DNA of 64,000 nt. Origin: Capronia americana. Its lineage: Eukaryota > Ascomycota > Eurotiomycetes > Chaetothyriales > Herpotrichiellaceae. Position 1 is the stretch's first letter, and the number at the start of each line of letters is the position of its first letter. Position numbers and translations under genes: made by a program. This document shows, piece after piece, positions 57,058 through 64,000 of the stretch. Location of the stretch: NCBI GenBank assembly GCA_016110215.1, contig JADWQD010000003.1, positions 1,364,001 to 1,428,000 of the forward strand, given 5' to 3'. A model generated the notes under the pieces. The model was not told where the DNA came from and ran no database searches. It saw only the letters and a program-made list of their open reading frames with translations.

Positions 57058-57470
57058 TGCCGTGATATAGAGGCACGGAGGACAGAACACCTTTAACTAC
57101 GCGGACGAGTATGAGTACCACGAGTACCACGAGTAGCTACCTAGTGTGTAATGGTAATATATGATACGATATGATATGTGATATGACGGGTTATACAGTA
57201 GTATAACGAGTTAGAAGGGATCCAAGGATACGAGTAAGGATTTTGTAGGTAGGTAGGTAGGTACGTACATCGTCGTAGTAGGGTTAGCATGGCTCAAGCA
57301 TTCAGACCACCACACCATACACCACCCACCACACTACACACAGCAAAGCATTCGCCATACAGTCCAGTCCAGCCCAGTGAAGTCACCGCCGTGCATCTCA
57401 CGCACCTCACGCCGCTCATCCCCGCTTTCTTTCTGTTCTGTTCTGTTCTGGTCTGGTCTGTTTGTAGGAG
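56540..57470. repeat. Cluster of at least ten different microsatellites
   Basis: In order: (GGATGGT)n near 56560-56587; (CCCAT)n 56635-56665; (GGCA/GCAGG)n near 56693-56712; ATGCA/ATGCG pentamers 56723-56758; (GT)n 56824-56850; (GGACA)n 56855-56879; (CGTCTG)11 56991-57056; CGAGTACCA 57107-57135; GATATG/GATAC repeats 57160-57186; (GTAG)n 57246-57265; CCACCACA-type 57307-57340; CCAGT repeats 57362-57378; and TTCTG/GTCTG repeats 57433-57462. Unit lengths are mostly 4 to 7 bp. Confidence 0.85.
56991..57056 (+). repeat. Perfect hexanucleotide repeat (CGTCTG)11
   Basis: Eleven uninterrupted copies of CGTCTG occupy 66 bp. It lies in the convergent gap and is not in any supported coding frame. Confidence 0.95.
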
Positions 57471-57681
57471 ACGCTCGAAAAACCCCACTACATACATCCT
57501 ACGAACTTAGTTCTGATCTCTTTCTTGCTTTCTTGTCCCGAATCAATGAGAATGAAAATCGTCCCGTGAGTGAGTAGTCGCAATCACACTCGCACTGGTA
57601 CTCGTAGCCGCACTAGTACTCGTACTCGTACTCCCGGTTTGCGCGTAAACAAGCGCCGCCGCTGCTGCCGCCGCCAGAGAG

Positions 57682-60429
57682 CTAGAATGCTTCGTGCTGA
57701 CTTCCGGTGCCGTCGCTGTCGTCGCCGCCGTCACTCCGCGCCTCGTCCCATTGATCGTGGGGATCCCACTCGAAGATATCCTGGATGCGGAGCTGGGCCT
57801 CACTCTCGACTTCGATCTCGACATTCCTATTCGTACTTCTACTCCTGCTTCTGCTGCGACTTGTCCGCCGCCGCCGCGGGACCCTCGTCCTCACGGTCCA
57901 TTTGCCCATTTCCTTCAACAGCGCTTCCAGGTCGACTTTCATGCCCTGCGTGTAGGCGTGGTTCTTGCCAAGCATTTTGACGCGCCCGTCCAGGACCTGC
58001 CAGTACAGCTGCTCGGTCAGGTCGAGGCGGCCTTGCTGCTTGTACAGCAGGGCGAGGAGGCGGATGCTCTCCAGCCGCCGCGGGTGGTTCTCGCCCAGCG
58101 TGTCCCTGGAGTCGTGGATCGCGCGGGCCAGCACGGCGACGGCCTCGTCCAGCCGGTCCTGCCGGTGCAGGGCCCGGTGCAGGTTCGTGAGCGCCGAGAT
58201 GGACTGCAGGTGGCGCGGGCCCAGGATCCGGGCCGACACGTCGTAGACCTCGCGCAGCACGTGCTCGGCGCGCTGGGGCTGCGCCTCCACGTTCAGCATG
58301 AACCCGTAGCAGTACAGCGAGGCGATGGCGCGGGGGTCCTCGGCGCCGTGGCGGTGGACGAAGCGCTCGTGCAGCGCGCGCAGCGTTGCGCTCGTGATGT
58401 CGCGGTCCCGCATCTGTCCGTCCGCCACGTACACCATCCACCGCACCATGGTCGTGAGCGGGTCGTCGGCCCCCAGGGTCCGCAGGGCGACGTAGTACGC
58501 GCTGGTCATGATCGTCTTGGTCAGGTCGCCCTGGTCGTGCATCTGCAGGATCTGCACCGTCTGGTTGAGCGCCAGGAGGACCTTGGGGTCCTGGCGCGGG
58601 GCGAGCATGCGTTCGAACTCGGCGTCCGCGTCCGCCAGACTGTGCCGTGATAACGTATGGTTGCCCCGGCGGAGATAGATGCACGCGGCGAAGCACCGCG
58701 CCACCCACCGCCACGAGTGGTCATGGCCGCGCGAGCTGGCGGGGAGGGACATGGCGGGCTGGGGCTGGCCGACGTCGTGCGTCGCGTTGAGAATGTTGCG
58801 CGCCGGCATCGGCGCCAGTTCCAGGTTGGGCAGGCTGATGAAGTGTTCGCGCGTCGACTCGTGGCACGTCGGGCAGATCTGCTCGTAGTCCATGCCGTCG
58901 CCGTCGGGCGAGGAGCAGCCACCGCCGCTGCCGCTGCTGCTGCTGCTGCTGTCCGTCATCATGAGCGACCAAGCGCGGATGTCGTCGTGGCCGCACAGCG
59001 ATCGCAGCGGCGGCGCGTCGATGATCTGCAGCGCCATGAACTCGACGTCGCGGCCGAGCCGCTGGCAGGGCATCGTGGGGCTGGACGAGTCGTAGAAGCT
59101 GCCGGCATGGCGGACCTGGTCCTCGAATGGGGCGGGCGGTTCGTTGGTCGCGGAGAAGGTGTAGGATGAGGGCGTGCCTTGCGGCGACGACACTAAATAC
59201 CCGCCGCGTGACGAGAGGGGGGAATTCGACGGTGGCGGCCACGTGACGGTGCTTTCTTTTGGCGCGAATCGACTACCCTGTCGCTGGTGGTGCTTGTGTT
59301 GGTGTTGGGCAGATGGTGTCACTTGGGTGGCAAGCGTCAGGGGAATGGACTGCGAGGCTTTGGCGCGGGGTGATCGGTGCTTCTGCTGCGAGGTGGGCGC
59401 ATCGTGGTGAGTGGTGGTGGTGTTGGTGTTGCTGAACGCGGAGATGGACAGGGAGGTGGAGGTGGGGGCGGTGGGACACGAGGCTGGTCCTGAGACCACC
59501 GAGTCATGCGCCGTTGCAGCAACAGTCGGGGGGAATTGTGCGGCATTGGTGTTTGCATTGAGACTGAGATGGAGGTTGGCGACAATGTCGGCCGGTCGGA
59601 CCTTCGCTGGCGCGGACGACGAGGACGGCGTTGTGTCGTCCCCCTCGGCGGCCTCAGGTTCGGGAGTGTATGCTCGAACATGGGCGTACTGTTCCGGCTG
59701 GTATTGCTGGTCTCCGCTTTTACAGTCGACATTGGCTAGAGCCGATGCGAGGAAATCCTCTTCGGTCATCTTCCGGCCCTTGACGTATTTGTGAAGGTCC
59801 TTGAGCGAGCGTTTGTGGCCATGGATCATGAAGGCCGTCGACCGCTTACCGCTCTTCTGGCGGTAGTGGTTGAGCACCGAGCATATCTGATAGTCCTTGT
59901 CGGAGTAGTTTTTGCTGATTCCCCACTGCGAGAGCCGGGCTTTATACATACGCTCACTATTGACAGGCGAGGACAGGGGGGTTCAAATCAGCATCATGCC
60001 AATTAAATCTTGGGGGTGATAAGCCGGGCGGGCGAACTATGTAATTGAAATGGCTGGGCTGGGGAGGGAGGGGGGGTTGTGTTTTTTGCTGCTGCGGCGG
60101 CGGCAGCTTGCAGACTGACAGACCGACAGGCAGGGCGGAAAAAGGTAGACTCACGTCGCTTTAAAGCCGTACTTTCTCTCCATAATCTTGCGGACATCGC
60201 GCAAGGGGTTCTTTTCGTACAGAACGCGGATTTCGTCCTTCACCGCCTGCCATTGAGCGGGAGCGGGGCCCTCGCGCGCCTCGAGCTGCGAAGGAGCCAG
60301 CGACGGCGGCGGCGCTTGGACTGATGCTGCTGATGCGGAAGCCGTGGCGGGAGCTGGAGCTGGAGCTTGAGCAACGTTGCTGGTGTTGACGGTCCATCCA
60401 TGGGGATAGCTACCCAGGCTCGAGGCCAT
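57682..60429 (-). CDS. Clr5-domain protein with C-terminal TPR-like repeats
   Basis: The Clr5 domain is a fungal module named after an S. pombe silencing factor. Here it spans about residues 60-108: WQAVKDEIRVLYEKNPLRDVRKIM then, after the intron, ERMYKARLSQWGISKN. Exons read are 60429-60155 and 59956-57682, with a 198-bp intron, giving 849 aa. A Ser/Thr/Pro-rich disordered middle follows (about 160-420). The C-terminal third has kinesin-light-chain-like TPRs with ILGPRHLQSISALTNL, TLGENHPRRLESIRLLALL and MLGKNHAYTQGM. The tail is Arg/Ser-rich. The frame is open upstream of 60429 to an acceptor-like CAG at 60473-60471, so an earlier 5' exon is likely and the true start may lie further right. 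The exon is strongly GC-rich from 57.9 to 59.1 kb. A role in transcription or silencing is an inference from the domain. Confidence 0.82.
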
Positions 60430-61925
60430 TGACCCGGTGTTGTCGTGCGGCGACCCGTGCTCATCACTGCCTGAAACGAGGTTAGAATTAGAATGCCGAA
60501 GCTAGTTCAGCGAGGAAAGCGGAAAGCAGAAAAAAGGCAGAAAGGTCAACACTTTCAGGCTTCGCATAGGACGGGGTGTGTTGCCTTGCGAGAGCGGCCT
60601 CTCACGAAGGAAAGTCGAGGAGGAGGGGTAACGCTGGTGGCCCGTGGGCTCGTCGACTGTCGTGGAACTCGATGAGACATGCTTCCCAACGTTGCGGTCC
60701 CAGTTTTCCGTGCCCGGCGCATATGCAAAGTCCTTCTGGGGCCCAATCAGGGGGGCCTCCGGTGGGAGCGGCGCGGTTCTAGCCTGACACGTAGCCGACA
60801 GAGTAAGATTGCGGGCAAAACAAACTCTGAAACCCTGGAACCCATGCCCCTCAACGGCACCATGAATCACCGCTGCTGGTGACACGAGGGGATGACTTGA
60901 TCTCTTAAATACTGGTGGTGGTGCGTCACTTGTCACAGTCTATCGGCGCACGCCCGACGTCAGGCTCGAGCCATTCACAAGCGCCTGCCTGCTCTTGACC
61001 GCCGCCTGGATGGACTGTCAATCGGGGGCGGGGGGGCGGGGGGGTGCACCGAAGCTCGACACGAGCCACCTTACGAATTGGTGCGCGGCTAGGAAAGCAG
61101 TTTGTCCTGAATTCGCAGACGTGTCTAGTCACAGCGTCCTTCTTCCACGTTCATCTACCTCTGGGCGCCGCAACAGAGATTACTGCGTATCTATATACAC
61201 TCGATATGCAGGGCCAGGCAGGGGAACAGGGCAGGATGTGAGATGATGCCATCGCTGCAGCAAGGGGGTTGTCGGTGGCGCGCCCCCAGACGACATTCCT
61301 TGCGCCGGCGTCTGTGCCTCCCCGTCATCTAACCACCATCCATAGACCCCGTCGATGACCGCATAAACATGCCGTTCAACCACCTCGCTCGATGCAAATT
61401 TCCCAAAACAGCACTGCAGGCACATGATGCTCACTTGCACGAAATTTCCAGACAAAGCCTCCCAAGCGCGTGCATCTAAAATAGACGCTTGTGTTAATCA
61501 TCCAAAGGGGTCGCACCGCAATCTAAAAGGGCGCCACATGCAACGAAAGCGGTCACCAAGGTGGCTCAAATGACGGCGCCGGCTTCGACCTGCGGGGAAA
61601 TGCCTAGATTCCGTGCCAGCGCGCCGATCATGGCTGGCACACATCGGTGACCAGATTTCCCGGACAAGACTGCCAGAGATTGGACGACATAAAGAATTGT
61701 CAGCCAGAGCTTGCTAACAGGGACATAGTGACGATGACCTCGCCCAGTCTCAACAGACATAGTGTGGGTTGCATATCGTCGGCCTTGCCCGTGGTCATGT
61801 GCATACTTGCAAATGCTGTCCTCGTCATGACAGTCGCATTCGCTCCTGGGGGTCGGTCCTCGTGTCGGGCACCTCAGACCCCAATTCTCCAAATGAGCAA
61901 GTCCCTCGGTTCCTGCGACCCGGAA
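60430..61925. other. Intergenic upstream of the Clr5 gene
   Basis: About 1.5 kb between two minus-strand genes. A first exon of the Clr5 gene may be hidden here (candidate frame 60502-60936, unproven). G-runs at 61024-61044 could fold as a G-quadruplex. The rest shows nothing recognisable. Confidence 0.45.
61024..61044 (+). other. G-run tract, possible G-quadruplex
   Basis: Three G-runs of 5, 7 and 7 bases are separated by single C residues. A four-tract quadruplex is possible if one long run is split. It lies upstream of the Clr5 gene; function is unknown. Confidence 0.5.
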
Positions 61926-63007
61926 TTAACGAGCAGATCTTCGGCCGGACTGGTCATAGGTTGAACCTCGACGCTCTTGTTGTTGGGCACTCTGTGATCG
62001 ACTGATCGGTGGCTTGTCGGCGTCGAAGGTGTCGGGGCCGGGTTGCGCTGGTGGTTGCGGGCCCGAGCCTCCTCCGCGGCTTGTTATGGGAGGCTGATAA
62101 GCTGGTGGAGGCTCGGATTCGTGATGTGTTGGGTGCGCATACCCACTACCGCTGTACGTCGTCGCGGGGTATTGCCCTGGCTGTCCGGCTCTGCCAGGCG
62201 CAAATGCGGCCGCGTTCATTGTGATATTGATATTCGTGGCCCCTTGCCCTGGGCTTAGGGGTTGGGCATACCCATACGAGCTCGCCTGGACATTATGAGG
62301 TTGCGTCTGTGAGGAATATTGGGCGTATTGGGCCTGGTAATGGGGTTGTGAGGCGCCACCACTTGTGCTCGTCGGGATCGGCGGCCTCTCTTGACGCCCA
62401 GCATCTTGCGGTTCGGCCGGGATTTCTCGCTTTACTCGCGGTTGCTGAGGACGGATTGTGCCGCCTTCCGAGGGGCCCTTTTTGGCTCGACGTTTGGCGG
62501 TATCTGACTCTCGGTAGTCGTACGGATTTCTTCGGTACTCTCCTGTGGACGACGTCAACTCCCATTCCCATCTCGCCCAGGAGAGTGTGCTCACTGCTTT
62601 GTGTTTCCAAATCCCAGTCTTTAGAATCGTTGATGAGATCGCGGATGCTAACCTAGACACGAGACGTTCAGCGAAGGCGAGCGTCGATTGGGGAGGACTC
62701 TTACGGCATTGAGGGATCTCTTTGCAGACACATTGAAACCCGTCCGATTTTTATCCTGAAAATAGTCAGCCGGGGCAAATTCAAGATGGCACAGGCATGT
62801 CTATCGTACGGTCGGATGCTGAGCCGATGTAATCTTCGCGGTCCGATCCACGTAACGGTTGATGTATTCCACCAGGACCGCGGCATTGATGTTTTCGCCC
62901 GGCACGAAGAAGTGTATGGGCTGGATATCGTCGTCGGCGCTCTCGTCAGAATCATTGTCGTCGTCTCGCTTCTGTCTCTTTCCCGATTTCGATGACTGTT
63001 TCGGCAT
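61926..63007 (-). CDS. RfeG-like fungal protein with conserved N-terminal domain
   Basis: Exons are 63007-62810, 62755-62705, 62652-62595 and 62542-61926. The introns are 52-54 bp and the product is 307 aa. An acidic and basic start (KRQKRDDDNDSDESADDD) leads into a domain with IHFFVPGENINAAVLVEYINRYV, TGFNVSAKRSLNAVSIRDLINDSKDW and EYRRNPYDYRES. This resembles the domain I associate with fungal proteins annotated as transcription factor RfeG (FVPG start, then Tyr/Phe-rich core, then DLxxDSxxW). The last 200 residues are a disordered Pro/Gln/Ser/Tyr-rich tail. The third intron was needed because the downstream frame differs; its donor GTGAGC and acceptor CCACAG are both standard. Nuclear function is inferred only. 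Confidence 0.7.
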
Positions 63008-64000
63008 CGCGACAGTCAGATCGAGGGGCGAACAGGTCACGGGGCGAGGCCGTTAGCGGCAGGTTTCCGGGATGTGATGGACCTCGGTCGCAACACAGGC
63101 TAGCGGTCCAAGGGAGAAGACGATGGGAAATCGAATGAGCATGCTTGAAGAAATGAGGCTGCGTCCGGACTCGATGACCCAGATGGTTGACCTGAAGACA
63201 GAGGGTGACGAGATGAGTCCTGATTGCGGCAATTCAGATGTGCAGCCGCAGCCGACCCAGCGTGGCAGAGGGTCAACCGTCGTGGTTCGCAGGCATGTGC
63301 AGCGGGACTGGATGAGCTGGCAGCATGGCTAACGAGAGCGAACGATCCCACCGTGCATTAGTGACGAAGAAAACGACACGGATGTCGAGGACAAATGAAA
63401 CGGCGCGAAAGAGGCTCCTCCAGGAAGAACACATGATTGCGCAGGTCCAGCCTTTTACCCCGCCGCCATGCGTGTTTTTGTAGCTTTTCTCACCTGTCGC
63501 TTCTCCAAGCGTATCCATTCGCCTTGCCAAATGTCACCCTCGGAGCGAGGTACTCCGTGTACAACCGCTGCCTGCGGACGATCCATCTACATACCCACCA
63601 TCTGGCCTCCTGACTCGGAGCAAGCATCATCGGCGGTCGTAGCCGAGCGAGGGAGTACGTGAAATCGTCCAGATCAGATAAACGATCCCACATGGGTAGG
63701 TATGAGCACGCTCACGGCAGCACGTGTGGGGCTGTCAGCCATCAAGCTTCAAAACACGCTCTGGACAACGCAGCCTCGCGTCTCAGATCCAGGAAACTGT
63801 GCAAAGGGGTCGGGTATGGCGCCGGACATCAGTCTTGTTGTTCAAACAAGGTTGCTACCAGATCTTCGGCCTACACGGGAGACAAGACAAGGAGGCTCAG
63901 ACGTGCATCCTCCTTCACCGCTTCTTCCTTCGTACGGCAGGCAGGCCCGTCCCGAGACTCGCTACTTGCTTTGCCCAAGATCGATTCAATCTGTCCTTAG
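63008..64000. other. Right end, no gene identified
   Basis: The promoter and 5' UTR of the RfeG-like gene should lie at the left. A partial match GTACTCCGT to the recurring word is at 63550-63558. The frame 63659-64000 runs off the window, has no family and may be chance. I see no RNA gene. Confidence 0.45.

Larger units (their letters stand above)
56159..57681. other. Intergenic region dominated by simple repeats
   Basis: About 1.5 kb lies between the convergent stops of the dehydrogenase and the Clr5 gene. From about 56540 on it is filled with different short tandem repeats. The word GTACGGAGTAC occurs at 56327-56337. No gene was seen; frames here encode only repeat peptides. Confidence 0.6.

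Noticed and set aside
57694..58714. 318-codon plus frame and 291-codon minus frame over the Clr5-TPR exon
   Set aside because: High GC removes stop codons in all frames; the TPR pattern is present only in the annotated frame.
60502..60936. 144-codon minus-strand frame as first exon of the Clr5-TPR gene
   Set aside because: No conserved sequence and no donor could be fixed that matches the phase at 60470 with confidence.

Overview
The window is a piece of a filamentous ascomycete (Pezizomycotina) nuclear chromosome. The reasons are gene content and gene structure. Introns are mostly 48-60 bp, GT-AG, with CTAAC/CTGAC-type branch sites. The genes include an FlbA-type RGS regulator, a HacA bZIP gene with the 20-nt IRE1 intron, Arp9, Bre2, a Clr5-domain protein and an RfeG-like protein. 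I could not narrow the class further from sequence alone. No operons, CRISPR arrays, tRNAs, rRNAs or intact transposons were seen. Exon boundaries were set by hand from reading frame, splice consensus and family similarity.

Layout. 1-719: 3' end of a delta-9 acyl-CoA desaturase with a cytochrome b5 tail. 1933-3320 (-): Cdc73 of the Paf1 complex. 4537-6652 (-): FlbA/Sst2 RGS protein. 6653-13489: a 6.8-kb stretch without a credible gene. 13490-15867 (-): isopropylmalate isomerase, leucine synthesis. 17520-18542 (+): a small stand-alone class III adenylyl cyclase domain. 19254-22193 (-): beta'-COP in eight exons, with a probable GC-AG intron and a 13-nt exon. 22998-23967 (+): fungal luciferase-domain (DUF5519-like) protein. 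26288-28335 (+): CAX-type cation/proton exchanger. 29329-30282 (+): alpha/beta hydrolase. 31473-33434 (+): secreted S10 serine carboxypeptidase.

33739-40458 holds a CoA-transferase (SCOT), a TauD/TfdA dioxygenase and a divergently transcribed ACS-family (Dal5-like) transporter. The last two look like an uptake-and-cleavage pair for an organic acid or sulfonate. 40787-42614 (+) is Bre2/Ash2 of COMPASS. 43896-45281 (+) is HacA, the master factor of the unfolded protein response; its IRE1 splice site, both hairpins and three upstream ORFs are readable. Then come Arp9 (+), Arv1 (-), a DHA2 drug transporter (+), N-acetylglutamate synthase (-, arginine synthesis), a beta-hydroxyacid dehydrogenase (+), a dense cluster of short tandem repeats (56.5-57.5 kb), a Clr5-TPR protein (-) and an RfeG-like protein (-).

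Most genes are unrelated housekeeping or regulatory genes. Three themes recur: chromatin and transcription (Cdc73, Bre2, Arp9, Clr5, RfeG-like), secretory pathway and ER (beta'-COP, HacA, Arv1, secreted carboxypeptidase), and amino-acid synthesis (Leu1, NAGS). The least expected items are the isolated cyclase domain, the unusual exon structure of beta'-COP, the repeat hotspot and a recurring 11-bp palindrome-like intergenic word.
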